This document shows positions 1 to 10,305 of a DNA stretch of 64,000 bases, in pieces. The notes below the pieces were generated by a model. The model was not told the DNA's origin, made no database searches, and saw nothing but the letters and a program-made list of their open reading frames with translations. The stretch covers positions 124,050,998 through 124,114,997 of the forward strand of contig CM061240.1 in the NCBI GenBank assembly GCA_030848705.1. The letters are read 5' to 3'. Both the position numbers and the translations under genes were made by a program. Source of the DNA: Heracleum sosnowskyi. Lineage: Eukaryota > Streptophyta > Magnoliopsida > Apiales > Apiaceae. Numbering within the stretch: the first letter of the stretch is position 1; every line of letters starts with the position of its first letter.

Positions 1-2
1 AT

Positions 3-1472
3 TGTGGAATGTTTGGTCACTTTGCTGGAGACTGCAGAAAACCCAAGGTTGAGAAGGGCAACAGGAAATTTGAGCCTGTTGATTATAAAAAGAAATACTT
101 TGAACTTCTCAAGCAAAAAGAAAAGGCTTTCATGTCTCAGGAGTATGATTGGGCTGGTAATGGTGAAGATTCTGATGATGATGTTGAATATGTCAACTTG
201 GCTCTTATGGCTAACAATCATGAGCAGGAAGCAAGCTCCTCAAGCAACCAGGTAACAATTACTAATCTTTCTGAGCTTTCTAAAAAGGAATGCGATAGTG
301 CAGTAAATGAAATGTCTACTGTATTATATAATTTGCGTGTTACTCTTAAATCACTTACCAAAGAGAATTCAAGAATTAAAGAGACTAATTTGCTCTTAAG
401 TGATAGGAATGCAATGTTAGAAGCACAGCTCATTGAATTTGAGAAAATGAGATGTGTTAGTAGGGATGCTAAGAAGGAACTTGAGAACGTATTACAAAGG
501 GAAGAAATTCTTAAGACACAACTTGAAATAGAACAAAGTGTGATTGCTAAATGGAAAGATGCCAGGAATGTTGCTACCAACATCATTAATGTTCAAGGTA
601 TGGAATCTTTCTATGAACAATCATGGAAAAAGAACAAAGAGAAACTAGGGTATGTTTGTGAAACCTTAGAATTAGAAACAGAGTCAACAAACAACAATGA
701 TCATTTGTTGAAGGTTGATATGTCAACGGAATGCAATGTTTCGTTGACAGATGAACCATCAACTGATCAGGGTGTTTCGTTGACAGAGGAAAGAAAAGAT
801 GAACTCACTAGACTTAATAATAAGTATGGTCCTGTCACCAAGAACTTTGTTCAAGGTGAGTCTAGTAAATCAAAGAAAGTTGAGAAGCCTGTTGAGAGAG
901 CTAATGTAGGTCACTTATCTAACAAGCAATTGAAAGATAAGTTAGAGAATGTTCAAGTTGAGGCTAAGGGAAATAAAAGGAATAACAGGAATGGCAAAGT
1001 AGGAATTAACAAACACAACAATTACACACCTGATAAATATGCTCCTAGAAAAACATGTGTTAATTGTGGAAGTGTTAGTCATTTATCTACTAACTGCAAA
1101 TCTGTTAAGAAGACTGTTAAAGTGAAAATTCCCAAGCCTGCAATGAATAGTTCCATGCCTACAATGCCTGTTATGCCTAACATGTTTGCTCCATATGCAC
1201 AATTTCAAAATCCATATGCCAGCATGCCATTTGTGTCTAATCCATACATGAATATGTTTAATGTGCCACAAATGCCATGGAATATGAATAACATGTTTGT
1301 TCCTCCAATTATGCATGCTAAGAATGAAAATGTGAGCAATCCTCAGAAATCAACACCAAGGATAAAGATTGATTTAAATCAATCTGAGCCCAAGGTGAAA
1401 AATGATATAAAAGGAAAAGCAAAGGCTAACAAAACAGGACCCAAGGAAACTTGGGTACCAAAATCGACTTGA
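3..1472 (+). CDS. gag: Gag (nucleocapsid) C-terminal part, partial at window edge
   Basis: The frame enters from the left edge inside the first zinc knuckle: the second Cys, then His and the last Cys of CX2CX4HX4C, are at 3-35. A charged helical stretch follows (roughly 270-600), rich in Leu/Glu/Lys and likely a coiled coil, as in other Sirevirus Gags, which are unusually long. A second complete CX2CX4HX4C knuckle lies at 1056-1097. After it comes a Met/Pro/Asn-rich tail. Gag forms the virus-like particle and packages the RNA. The frame stops at 1470-1472 just after a WVPKS motif that in related elements continues into protease. The pol frame is -1 relative to it and already open at 1451, so the frames overlap by about 20 nt. 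Three copies of the TCAACG-type motif lie inside it at 723-783. Confidence 0.85.
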   Translation, partial: CGMFGHFAGDCRKPKVEKGNRKFEPVDYKKKYFELLKQKEKAFMSQEYDWAGNGEDSDDDVEYVNLALMANNHEQEASSSSNQVTITNLSELSKKECDSAVNEMSTVLYNLRVTLKSLTKENSRIKETNLLLSDRNAMLEAQLIEFEKMRCVSRDAKKELENVLQREEILKTQLEIEQSVIAKWKDARNVATNIINVQGMESFYEQSWKKNKEKLGYVCETLELETESTNNNDHLLKVDMSTECNVSLTDEPSTDQGVSLTEERKDELTRLNNKYGPVTKNFVQGESSKSKKVEKPVERANVGHLSNKQLKDKLENVQVEAKGNKRNNRNGKVGINKHNNYTPDKYAPRKTCVNCGSVSHLSTNCKSVKKTVKVKIPKPAMNSSMPTMPVMPNMFAPYAQFQNPYASMPFVSNPYMNMFNVPQMPWNMNNMFVPPIMHAKNENVSNPQKSTPRIKIDLNQSEPKVKNDIKGKAKANKTGPKETWVPKST

Positions 1473-2866
1473 TTTGGTTCTATTGTGTGCAGGGAGACAA
1501 AAGGAATCTTTGGTACTTGGATAGTGGTTGTTCAAGACACATGACTGGTGATTCTACCCTGCTCACAGAGTTTCAGGAAAGAGCTGACCCTTGTATTGCT
1601 TTTGGAGATGACAGCAAAGGCTACACAAAGGGATATGGCTTGATTTCAAAAGAGAATGTCATCATAGATGAGGTTGCATTGGTGGATGGTCTTAAGCACA
1701 ACTTGCTTAGTATCAGCCAACTTTGTGACAAAGGATTTTTAGTTACTTTTTCTAAAGAAGCCTGTGTTGTTTCTAAAGGAGGAAACAACAATGTGGTAAT
1801 GACTGGATTCAGAAGAGGGAATGTGTACATTGCTGACTTTAGTAGCACAAGTTCAGAAACCATCACTTGTCTTTTCAGCAAGGCAAGCAAGGATGAAAGT
1901 TGGCTATGGCACAAGAAATTATCTCATCTGAACTTTAAAGTTATGAATGATTTGGTGAGGAAAGATCTTGCTAGAGGAATTCCACAAGTGGAGTTTTCCA
2001 AGGATGGTTTGTGTGATGCCTGTCAAAAGGGGAAACAAAAGAAGGCATCATTCAAAAGCAAGACAGAGTCATCAATTGTCCATCAGCTTGAGTTGCTTCA
2101 TATGGATTTGTTTGGCCCTGTAAATGTCATGTCTATTTCAAAGAAGAAATATTGTCTTGTGATTGTTGATGATTTTTCTAGATTTACATGGACTTTCTTT
2201 TTGCTCTCCAAGGATGAGGCAAGTGAAATCATTATCAATCACATCAAGATGGTAAACAATCATCCTGACTTGAAAGTAAGAAGGATTAGGAGTGACAATG
2301 GGACAGAATTCAAGAATTCAAGCATGAAGGTGTTCTGTGAAGAAAATGGTATTTTGCATAAGTTTTCAGCAGCAAGGACACCACAGCAAAATGGTGTAGT
2401 TGAAAGGAAAAACAGAACACTTATTGAAGCTGCAAGGACAATGCTAGATGAATCAAAGTTACCAACTTATTTTTGGGCTGAGGCAGTTAATACAGCTTGC
2501 TTCACTCAGAATATTTCTTTGATTAATCAGGCCAAAGGAATGACCCCTTATCAGCTACTCAAAAGAAAGAAGCCACTATTGGATTTTCTTCATGTCTTTG
2601 GATGCAAGTGCTTTGTTCTGAGAAATCAAGCTGAGCATTTGGGGAAATTTGAAGCAAAGGCAGATGAAGCAATATTTGTGGGTTATGCAGCAGGGAAAGC
2701 CTACAGAGTCTACAATCTCAGAACCAACATTGTTATGGAATCTGTACATGTTGTTTTTGATGATCTCAAAATTCAGGGTCTCTGTGATGAAGGTTTCCAT
2801 GAAAGTCTCTCTTTTGAGAATGAGGAAGGAGAACAAATGGATCATGATAAGACTATTGAGAAATAG
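1451..2866 (+). pseudogene. pol: Pol part 1: aspartic protease and integrase, ended by an in-frame TAG
   Basis: The protease active site DSG is at 1520-1528 in the context WYLDSGCSRHMTG. The integrase HHCC zinc-binding region follows at about 1907-2031 (LWHKKLSH and CDACQKG). The DDE catalytic residues are Asp at 2105, Asp at 2294 (in DNGTEF) and Glu at 2402 (in VVERKNR). The second and third are 35 residues apart, the classic D-D35-E spacing. The C-terminal GCKCFV block characteristic of copia integrase is near 2600. The frame opens without an obvious ATG and overlaps gag in the -1 frame, so it would need frameshifting or reflects a small indel. It ends at TAG 2864-2866; the same frame continues open downstream into RT, so the stop is a point lesion or a readthrough codon. 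Preceding codon AAA and a CAG>TAG change would fit methylation-driven decay. Confidence 0.85.
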
Positions 2867-4798
2867 TCCAAAGTTGTTGTATCTAGCACAGATGAAAGCA
2901 GCAGTGAAGATGAAATTGCTGCATTAAGATTGAAAAGAATAGCTGCTAGTAGACCAAATGGTCATTCCGTTGACAGTCAGAATGAGCGTTTCGTTGACAG
3001 CCAAAATGGTCATTCCGTTGACAGTCACAGAAATGCTTCCAGGAGTGATCAATTAGGGACAACAAACTCAGGGGGAGTTTCTCAAGGACAAATATCTAAT
3101 CTAGGCAATCATGATCATGAAGCTACTTCTTCAAGAGCAAATCTACCTCCCTCAAGGAAATGGACTAAAGATCATCCCTTTGAACTTATTATAGGTGATG
3201 TGTCTTCAAAAGTCCAAACTAGAAGAGCAACTCAAGAAGAATGTCTATATAGCAGCTTTCTGTCTCAAGATGAGCCAAAGAAAGTTGAGGATGCACTTCT
3301 AGATCCAGATTGGGTCTTGGCTATGCAAGAAGAGCTAAACCAATTTGAAAGGAACAATGTTTGGAAGCTGGTGCCCAAGCCTAAGGACAGGAGTGTCATA
3401 GGCACAAAATGGGTGTTCAGAAATAAGATGGATGAAAATGGCATAGTCACAAGGAACAAAGCTAGATTGGTTGCAAAAGGCTACTCACAGGAAGAAGGAA
3501 TTGATTTTGATGAAACCTTTGCTCCTGTTGCAAGACTAGAAGCAATAAGGATTTTCCTAGCCTATGCAGCCCATGCCAATTTCAAGGTCTATCAAATGGA
3601 TGTGAAGAGTGCTTTTCTAAATGGGGAATTGGAAGAGGAGGTGTATGTAAGTCAACCTCCTGGTTTTGAAGATGATGATTTTCCAGAATATGTATACTTC
3701 CTCCTCAAAGCACTCTATGGTTTGAAACAAGCACCTAGAGCCTGGTATGACACACTTTCACAGTTCCTCCTTGAGAATCACTTCACTAGAGGTACTGTAG
3801 ATAAAACTCTTTTTCATAGGATTGTGAATGGCTCTACAATACTTGTTCAAATATATGTAGATGACATAATTTTTGGGTCTACAGATGAAAAACTTTGTCA
3901 AAAGTTTGCCAAGCTTATGCAAAGTAAGTATGAAATGAGCATGATGGGAGAGTTGACTTATTTTCTTGGTCTTCAAGTAAAGCAAGTTAATGAAGGCATT
4001 TTCATTAGTCAAACCAAGTACATTAATGATTTGTTAAAGAGGTTTAACTTAATGGAATGCTCTCCTGCCAAAACACCCATGCCTACTGCCACCAAACTTG
4101 AATTGAATACTAAGGAAAAATCTGTGGACATTTCAAGTTACAGAGGCATGGTTGGCTCACTTTTATATTTAACAGCTAGTAGACCTGATATTATGTTTGC
4201 TACATGTCTATGTGCTAGATTTCAGGCTGATCCTAGGGAATCCCATTTAGTTGCTATTAAAAGGATTTTCAGATATCTCAAAGGAACACCAAACCTTGGC
4301 ATTTGGTATCCTAGAGAATCTGGTTTTGAACTAATTGGTTATTCAGATGCAGATTATGCAGGATGTAAAATTGACAGGAAAAGCACAACAGGAACCTGTC
4401 AATTTCTAGGAAACAAGCTTGTATCATGGTTCAGCAAGAAACAAAACTCAGTTTCCACCTCCACAGCTGAGGCTGAGTATATTGCAGCTGGAAGTTGTTG
4501 TGCACAGATTTTATGGATGAAAAATCAACTACTTGATTATGGAATAAGAGTTGAGAAAATTCCTATTTTCTGTGACAACACTAGTGCCATTGCCATTACT
4601 GAGAATCCAGTGCAGCATTCAAGGACCAAGCACATTGACATCAAGTACCACTTTATTAGAGAACATGTTATGAATGGTACTGTGGAGTTACATTTTGTTC
4701 CAAGTGAACAACAACTTGCAGACATCTTTACCAAGCCACTTGATGAATCCACATTCTCAAGATTAGTAAGTGAGCTAGGTATGCTAAATTTCTCTTAA
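2867..4798 (+). pseudogene. pol: Pol part 2: reverse transcriptase and RNase H
   Basis: This is the same reading frame as the integrase segment, after the TAG; the first in-frame ATG is at 2930. The linker (2930-3180) is acidic and Ser-rich and contains three copies of the TTCCGTTGACAG/TTTCGTTGACAG motif, giving a repeated S/F-V-D-S peptide. The RT core begins near 3340. It includes the ARLVAKGY and QMDVKSAFLNG blocks, then ALYGLKQAPRAW, and the polymerase YVDD box at 3854-3865. RNase H follows with DADYAG near 4346 and the C-terminal block TKHIDIKYHF near 4627. It would copy element RNA to cDNA in the particle. No stop or frameshift is visible from 2867 to 4798. Being cut from integrase by one TAG is the only visible lesion. 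Confidence 0.88.
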
Positions 4799-5335
4799 TT
4801 ATTTTGAGATTTTTGCAAGTTAATATGCAGCCAGGAACTTGCTATAATTTTTCTGTGAATTGATTTTCTCAGGAAAAGGTGAAATTTTGTCTAAGTCAAA
4901 ATTACTATGTCAACGAAACGCACCATTTCGTTGACAGTCTTAGCATTTTTCTGGGTGTTTCGTTGATAGCTCTTTTATATCAACGAAACGCAGCTTTATC
5001 AACGAAATAAGACTGGACTTTAACCGCCCAATCCTGATTCGTTGATGTAGCGCTTTTTAATCTGAACCGTTGAAATTTCACGTTCTTTATCACGATCTAT
5101 ACATACACCGCTGTAAGCATAAATCGTGGTAATATTTAATTCTAACGGTTACTTTTTAAGCCAATCAGGTAATTTAGATTAATTATTGGACTTAATTTCT
5201 GAGAATTTTTGGGGGAGTATTTAAGAAATTTTAATTTCTTTATTTCATTTCTACCTGTTCTCAAAAATTCCAAAAGTTTTTCTATCTTCTTCTCTCTAAC
5301 AAGCAATACAGCTCGAATCTTTTCCTCACTCAACA
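4799..5335 (+). promoter_or_regulatory. Non-coding pol-to-ORF spacer with hairpins, a second PPT-like tract and a splice-acceptor-like site
   Basis: The 537-nt gap between pol and the long ORF holds six close copies of TCAACGAAA or its complement (4910, 4926, 4958, 4980, 4999, 5037). The first two form a hairpin with perfect 9-bp arms and a 7-nt loop. A purine tract, TTGGGGGAG at 5209-5217, repeats exactly the 9 bases of the polypurine tract before the LTR (9997-10005). It is followed by a TATA-like TATTTAAG. A pyrimidine-rich run with CTAAC (about 5276-5300) precedes CAATACAG, a plausible 3' splice site ending at 5311, 24 nt before the ATG. These suggest a spliced or internally initiated transcript for the downstream ORF, but that is inference from motifs alone. 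Confidence 0.5.
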
Positions 5336-8300
5336 ATGGCACCCATAGTCAAGCTTATGTCTGCTGGTGGGTTCATCTATGAGAAGAACAATTCCATTCC
5401 ATTTGTCGTTAAGGAGAGTCCGAACAACATCTTTTTCAAAATGATGGATTTCATGAGGAACTGTAAGTTGAACTATGCGATGTTTCACTCTACACCACTC
5501 TACAATGAAGTAATCGAGGAGATTTGGACCTCATGTGAGTATAGTGGAACAAACGACACACTGCAATTCACTCTTCAAGGTAATGAGTACATAGTTAATT
5601 CTGATGTTTTGCAAGCATGTTTACATATTCCTGATAATAACTGTGATGCTTTGCCTACTAACACTGAAATAACTACCATCCTAAATTCTATAAACTACTC
5701 TTTGCCTACTGATAACTTAGGTAAGATTATTAGGAGAGGTTTGGTTAGGGAATACAGTTATTTAGCTGATGCATTCATTAAGGTCTTTTCTGGAAAGATT
5801 AGTAATTTTGATGCATTAACTAACTCTATGTTAATTCTCCTAACCATGCTTCTAAATGATAGATATTACAACTTTAGCACCCAACTTATGTATAAAATTG
5901 GTGCTAAGTTGGGTGATAAGGCAAATATGAAGAAAAATATCTATTATGCAAGGTTTCTGATGATGCTGGCTAATCATGTTAGTCCAGCACCATTAGTTAT
6001 CTCTAACCCTACTGCCAGGTTTGAGTGCTTTGTGCAAGAAAAGAGAGTATTGATAGACATACTGAGGCTGAACCACAATGGTGATGTTCCAGTGGTGTAT
6101 CTGCCAATCATTGAGGTAACTACTGTTATCCCTGTTAGTATAGCTGTTACTTCCATTGTTTCATCCAATCCAGTTGCTATGGAGTCTGTAGTTGTGACCC
6201 AACAGGCTCCTGCCCCAGCAACAAAACCAAAATCTAAGAAATCCTCCAAGCCAACCTCATGTGCTTCTCAAAAGGCACCTGTTGTAAGAACTACCACACA
6301 AACTAAGGGGAGTGAGTCTGGAGTTGTGAGAGGTGAGGGAAGGGGTGAAAGTCAAAGAAACCCCAAGGATAAGGAAGGTGAGGTAAGTGTTTCCCAGCCT
6401 AGCCCCATTGTGTCTTCCCAACAAGGCACAATGAGTAAAATGGATTTAAGCACAAGTCTAATTGCATCCTCCCAAAAGGATGTAATTATTGAAACAAGCT
6501 CTCAACCTAGAGCACAGTCCAAAAGGGTAAGGGACACTTCAAGCCCACAGTCTACATTTTCCCAATACCAAAGGAGAGTGAAGCAAAAATCCCAGGTTTC
6601 ACAGGGTGCACACACACTGGAAGCAACACTTCCAGTTTCTCAAATTCAGTTTGATGTAACCCCTATCATTACTCTGGGGTTACAGTCCCATTCTCTAAAC
6701 ATCAATCTTGAATTATCTCCATCAAATTCACCAACTCAATCTTTAGATGTGGACATGATCCATACATCTATTCCTGATTCTCCAACTCTAATCTTGGAGA
6801 AGCCCCACTCTGAAGCTGGTGGCCATCACTTGTTAAGTGATTTGTTGGGCCATCAACCAATTTTTCCTGAAGTTGCAAGGGGATCTGTGGACCAATCTCT
6901 CAAATCAATCACCACAGACTCTACTGTAATTTCTCATTCTCAAAGTGCTTTCTTGACTTCATCAACGAAACAGTCTATTTCGTTGACAAGTGTTTCTCCA
7001 TCAACGGTATCCATACCGTTGACAGTTCAAACTACCATTCCATTGATAGGTCATTCTACACCCCTTATTGAAAATCTAGTTATTTCCACAACTAGTGTAG
7101 ATGACCTGGTGGTAGTTGAGACACTTTTAGGATTGAGAGGGAGTGAAACTGAGAGGCTGGCTTGCAGCCAGGCAAAAGGAGAGAATGAGAGTAAGAGGCT
7201 GGCTATTTCTTCCAGCCAGGCAAAAGAAGAGATAGAGAGTTCCACCTTAGTAGGTGAAGGTGAGGGTGTGAGAGGTGTGAGCCATGGGGAGCCCATGATG
7301 CAAGAATATAGAGGAGAGAGAGAAGGGACTACAAGAGTCATAAGGGAGGAAGCAGCCATTGCTAGTGAGTTAATGGAGGTCAATGAGGGAGAAAGGGAAC
7401 TTACCTTCCAAGAGCATTATCAACAAACTCTGGATAGTATTTCCCTGGATCCTGAGACCTTTACTCATCTTGTGTCAGCCTATCAAGTTTTGGCTCAACA
7501 GGGCAATGTGGAGGCAGAGAGGTCACTACAACTAATACATACAACTGCATCAATGCAAAGATCAAATGATGCCTTGACCAATCTATCTCCAGGAGCTGCA
7601 GTAAGTGGTGAGTTTGATTTCTCTGATGATGAGGACAGCTTTGGTGACAATCAGGTGGCCACTACTTCACAGACTGGGACTTCTGTGGTGCCTCCTACAC
7701 CAAACTGGCTTTCTCAAGATTTACAAGGAAGGATCTCCCTGGATGCTGCAATCACAAGGCAGTACAATGAGGCCTATCTGGCTCATGAGTCTGCAAATGC
7801 CAATGACAAGAAATTCTACAAGGCTATTATGGATTCACTGGAAATCCAAAGGCTACAGATGATGCAGACAAGGATTGAGGCTAGAGAAATCAAGGACTCA
7901 ATTAGCAATCTCAAGGATGCTAATGACATGAGGCTAGATGAAAAGCTTCCTCTTCTCACTGTGTCCAAGATGAACAGGTTTTTCACTAAGGAACCTGAGG
8001 TGGCTACCTCCTTGAAGACTCTCTCTTCTAGAGTGGACAAGGTGGAAGCTACTTTATCTCAGATGCAAAAGGAACAGGAGAAGCAGACACAACTATTGGC
8101 CCAGCTAGTGGCAGCTCAAGGACTCCCAGTCATCTCTCTTGATGATAACAAAAAGGGGGAGAAATCTAAGGAGCTAGACATTCAAATCACAAAGGTTATG
8201 GTCCCAGCCATTTCCCTGCCAAAGGAGCCACTAGCTATAGGGGAGTCAGGTAAAGCTAAACTGGACAGCATTGACCTGATTCAGCAAGCATCTATGAAGC

Positions 8301-9814
8301 TACAGCTTGCTGAACAAATTAAAGACCACTGGTCCAGGATAGATGAAAGAGTCAAGAAGTTAGCTGGTACTGCAAAGAGTTCAAATCCATCAACGGATCA
8401 AGCTTCTTCTACAGAGCCATCAACGAATGCCATGGTCTTAGCATCAACGGAATGGGAGCCACAGACCAATTCTTCATATAAGGTAGAGCCCCTTCTACAT
8501 GGAGTCACTCAAGGATCAAGGAAGGAGAAAGGACAAACTTCATGCATTAGGGATGTGGAAAAAGCTACATTGCAAAAAAGCCTATCTCCCAAGTCTCCTG
8601 CTAAACCAAAGGGCAAAAATACAGAAAGGACTTTCTATCCTGCACCTTATCCAGATGAACACAAGCTTCTTGGTCTTCTCATCACAAAAAGCAAGGAAAG
8701 CAATGACTATGAGATAAGGAAGCAAAGGGCAATTGTCTACAGGAATGGACAACAAATCTGTGTTTGGGCTGGTCACCCAAACTTTGCTGAAGCTAAAGCT
8801 GAAGAGTCAGAAAGAGCAGCAATGCAAGCACTTGCAGTTGCTCAATCTCTTGATGAAGAAGAAAGACAGCAAGAAGAAAAAGCCAGAGAGGAAAGGAGTG
8901 CAAAGAAGAGCACAAGGCAACCAAAGGCAAGAGCTAGGAGAAATATAGCCTTTGAGAATGATGACTCTCAGAGTATTGCATCAGACTCTTCTGTACCAAC
9001 TGCACCTCCAACAATTCCTGATCCAGCTCTAGGGGAAAAGTTAGCATGTGATCCTAAACATCCTGTTAATTTCCATGATCAGCCAATTGAGCCAAAGGAA
9101 GAGCCAATTGAGTTTGATGAGGCCAACTTTCCAAAATTCCTCTTTGAGATGGATCCAAAGAAGAAATCTAAGCAAAGGGCTACCAAGGCTAAGCCAATTC
9201 TAGTAAGGAGACCACAAGCTGAAAAACCTCCTACCAATCCAGAAGACTTCATCTACATTGCTGATATCAGGGAGGAGTCTGACCTACACATCAATCTTGA
9301 TGACCTAGTTGAAGTGAGAGGAATTGCAGCTTCTTACAAACTACCAGAGAGATTGGTGTTTGTCTACAAGGGTGGGAGAGAACAGGTTTGGCCTCTACAT
9401 AGAATTCTGGGAGAAGACTATCAGACACTGCTTTCTGTGTTCAAATGCCTGAAGAAAGATTTTGGTTTTACCAAAACAGCTAAGTCTGAAGTTGTTTCCA
9501 AAATCTGCCAAATCAAAGCTAGCTGGAACAAGCCTGGTGCACTTCCCAGAGTATTGAAGGTCCCTCAAACAGGAAAGAAGATTCATCTCCAACCTTTTTG
9601 GATGATGGAATTCAGAGACAAGGACAACTGTAGAAGATTCTTCAGAATAGAAGACCAACTGGAGAAGGCATCCAATGAAACTCTAAGAATAATGCAATCC
9701 AAGTTGGGGAATGAAGATGAAGAAGAGAAGATTTTCTACAGAAGACTTCAAGCTCAGATTGAGGAGAACAATGCAAGGAAAGGGAAGAAAACAAGACCAC
9801 AGAGGCAAAGATGA
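5336..9814 (+). CDS. 1492-aa ORF in the envelope position of the Sirevirus element, function unknown
   Basis: The frame is uninterrupted for 1492 codons and starts in a good plant context (AACAATGGC). Residues about 1-230 form a compact region whose layout (a strand-rich QGNEYIVNSDVLQ block, then a helical block rich in Leu/Ile) resembles the putative plant transposon protein domain found in other plant retroelement ORFs. Residues about 260-700 are low-complexity Ser/Thr/Gln/Pro. Residues about 805-928 look like a coiled coil. The C-terminal third is charged, with basic clusters near 1270 and at the extreme end (KGKKTRPQRQR). I see no signal peptide, no convincing membrane segment and no cysteine-rich ectodomain, so a true envelope glycoprotein is not supported although the position matches the env-like ORF of SIRE-type elements. 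A Gag-accessory or nuclear chromatin-directed protein is an alternative. Seven TCAACG-type motifs lie inside it. Confidence 0.8.
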   Translation: MAPIVKLMSAGGFIYEKNNSIPFVVKESPNNIFFKMMDFMRNCKLNYAMFHSTPLYNEVIEEIWTSCEYSGTNDTLQFTLQGNEYIVNSDVLQACLHIPDNNCDALPTNTEITTILNSINYSLPTDNLGKIIRRGLVREYSYLADAFIKVFSGKISNFDALTNSMLILLTMLLNDRYYNFSTQLMYKIGAKLGDKANMKKNIYYARFLMMLANHVSPAPLVISNPTARFECFVQEKRVLIDILRLNHNGDVPVVYLPIIEVTTVIPVSIAVTSIVSSNPVAMESVVVTQQAPAPATKPKSKKSSKPTSCASQKAPVVRTTTQTKGSESGVVRGEGRGESQRNPKDKEGEVSVSQPSPIVSSQQGTMSKMDLSTSLIASSQKDVIIETSSQPRAQSKRVRDTSSPQSTFSQYQRRVKQKSQVSQGAHTLEATLPVSQIQFDVTPIITLGLQSHSLNINLELSPSNSPTQSLDVDMIHTSIPDSPTLILEKPHSEAGGHHLLSDLLGHQPIFPEVARGSVDQSLKSITTDSTVISHSQSAFLTSSTKQSISLTSVSPSTVSIPLTVQTTIPLIGHSTPLIENLVISTTSVDDLVVVETLLGLRGSETERLACSQAKGENESKRLAISSSQAKEEIESSTLVGEGEGVRGVSHGEPMMQEYRGEREGTTRVIREEAAIASELMEVNEGERELTFQEHYQQTLDSISLDPETFTHLVSAYQVLAQQGNVEAERSLQLIHTTASMQRSNDALTNLSPGAAVSGEFDFSDDEDSFGDNQVATTSQTGTSVVPPTPNWLSQDLQGRISLDAAITRQYNEAYLAHESANANDKKFYKAIMDSLEIQRLQMMQTRIEAREIKDSISNLKDANDMRLDEKLPLLTVSKMNRFFTKEPEVATSLKTLSSRVDKVEATLSQMQKEQEKQTQLLAQLVAAQGLPVISLDDNKKGEKSKELDIQITKVMVPAISLPKEPLAIGESGKAKLDSIDLIQQASMKLQLAEQIKDHWSRIDERVKKLAGTAKSSNPSTDQASSTEPSTNAMVLASTEWEPQTNSSYKVEPLLHGVTQGSRKEKGQTSCIRDVEKATLQKSLSPKSPAKPKGKNTERTFYPAPYPDEHKLLGLLITKSKESNDYEIRKQRAIVYRNGQQICVWAGHPNFAEAKAEESERAAMQALAVAQSLDEEERQQEEKAREERSAKKSTRQPKARARRNIAFENDDSQSIASDSSVPTAPPTIPDPALGEKLACDPKHPVNFHDQPIEPKEEPIEFDEANFPKFLFEMDPKKKSKQRATKAKPILVRRPQAEKPPTNPEDFIYIADIREESDLHINLDDLVEVRGIAASYKLPERLVFVYKGGREQVWPLHRILGEDYQTLLSVFKCLKKDFGFTKTAKSEVVSKICQIKASWNKPGALPRVLKVPQTGKKIHLQPFWMMEFRDKDNCRRFFRIEDQLEKASNETLRIMQSKLGNEDEEEKIFYRRLQAQIEENNARKGKKTRPQRQR

Positions 9815-9996
9815 AAAATCTGCTCAGTCTAGAGGAGCAACTCTGTGCACTTGTTTAGTAAGATTTTCTACTTTGTATTTTAATTAAATTCAATGAAGCT
9901 CAATGCAATTTCTACTTTTATCATGTGTAATTTGACTGAGTGTTTTTGTTATCATCAAGGCTCTTGATTTATGGCTGTTATTCTATTAGTCATAAA

Positions 9997-10007
9997 TTGG
10001 GGGAGAT
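9997..10007 (+). promoter_or_regulatory. Polypurine tract (plus-strand primer) of the Sirevirus
   Basis: TTGGGGGAGAT immediately precedes the LTR terminus TGTTAGG, the usual place for the plus-strand priming site. The same 9-mer occurs at 5209-5217 before the extra ORF. Confidence 0.75.
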
Positions 10008-10305
10008 TGTTAGGAATATGTTGTTCTTGATGATAATTATAAAAACACTTAGTAGATTTTGTATTAAGTCATTTTGTAACTGTCAACGAAATGGCATGCT
10101 TTGCAGCATTCCGTTGACAGGTAGCTCATCAACGAAATGAGTGATGTAGCAATTGCACTGTACAATACTTCACAGTTTGATATGCATTTTGATGTATGTA
10201 TTAGATAGGTTTTCTAAGTCATGTTGACTAAGTACTAGATAGGCAAAATAGGTTGGTTAATTGTAAATATGTCATGCCTTGTAATTTTGCCTAAGTGAAG
10301 ACATG

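Noticed and set aside
7051..7383. Minus-strand ORF of 110 codons
   Set aside because: It is an antisense shadow of the long Sirevirus ORF with no domain similarity.
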